Assembly: GCA_014361015.1 (NCBI GenBank)
Contig: JACIWJ010000012.1
Span: forward strand, 1-38,445
Source: Candidatus Bipolaricaulota bacterium
GTDB taxonomy: Bacteria; Bipolaricaulota; Bipolaricaulia; Bipolaricaulales; Bipolaricaulaceae
DNA: 38,445 bases
Reading direction: 5' to 3'
Made by a program: the position numbers and the translations under genes. The first letter of the stretch is position 1, and every line of letters starts with the position of its first letter. Under the pieces are notes generated by a model that saw nothing but the letters and a program-made list of their open reading frames with translations, was not told where the DNA came from and did not search any database. Below are positions 38,366 through 38,445 of the stretch, one piece after another.

Positions 38366-38445
38366 GCTGGGCGTACGCCGCGCGCCGTCTCCCGGACCGG
38401 AGGCACGACTGCCCGGCACCGGGTCTCCCGCAATCACGGAGCAAC

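Noticed and set aside
1-38445. CRISPR arrays, insertion sequences, prophage or integrase
   Set aside because: I saw no spaced direct-repeat array, transposase, integrase or terminal inverted repeats; the only notable duplication is the PIN fragment.

Overview
The window is GC-rich bacterial chromosome with short intergenic gaps and many 1-8 bp gene overlaps. It opens with the 5' end of a 16S rRNA gene on the minus strand. A complete hopanoid/isoprenoid operon, many MinD/ferredoxin and NifX-like proteins, and a divergent 16S 5' end suggest a deep-branching, probably anaerobic and thermophilic lineage. Candidatus Bipolaricaulota (Acetothermia, former OP1) is my best guess, but that is inference and was not tested.

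Layout. (1) 1-198: 16S 5' end with boxA-like leader and promoter, reading left. (2) 423-1454: HpnA-like epimerase, converging on an 11-gene minus-strand operon (11022 to 1402): histidine kinase, two NarL-type response regulators, polyprenyl diphosphate synthase, hpnH, hpnG, ispG, squalene-hopene cyclase, ispH, a YjbQ-family protein and a DUF116 protein. Nearly every junction overlaps, so a two-component system appears to be co-transcribed with hopanoid and MEP-pathway genes. (3) 11.3-16.7 kb: pyrophosphatase, a decayed PIN-domain gene, an ATPase with a winged-helix tail, a secreted-independent HExxH protein, an exported BAAT-like hydrolase, and an intact AbrB/PIN toxin-antitoxin pair whose toxin is the paralogue of the decayed copy. 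(4) 16.7-20.4 kb: serine dehydratase, tRNA m1A58 methyltransferase and a glycosyltransferase. (5) 20.6-26.5 kb: cell-envelope proteins (a chagasin-type inhibitor, a PKD lipoprotein, an Ig-like/PpiC lipoprotein), a frameshifted GNAT gene and a tandem GNAT protein. (6) 26.6-27.6 kb: a membrane-anchored HhH protein, an unknown protein and tRNA-Leu(CAA).

(7) 27.6-34.1 kb is the most interesting region. A nine-gene minus-strand operon (small aromatic/Gly proteins, two NifX-like proteins, two MinD-ferredoxin ATPases, a radical SAM enzyme, Mrp and Fur) lies downstream of a consensus TTGACA-16-TATAAT promoter. It is divergent from a DUF134 regulator and a thioredoxin-like membrane protein, with a perfect GAGAAC-T-GTTCTC palindrome between them. 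The set resembles the orange-protein (ORP)/metal-sulfur cofactor gene families, and I infer a regulated Fe-S or heterometal cluster assembly system. (8) 34.2-38.4 kb: glycosyltransferase, DUF72 protein and uvrB.

Several genes (ppa, the 12.2 kb ATPase, the 13.4 kb HExxH gene, DUF134, DUF72, uvrB) have a -10-like hexamer only 6-9 nt before the start codon and no usable Shine-Dalgarno, which suggests leaderless mRNAs. Operon-internal and exported-protein genes often have strong GGAGG sites.
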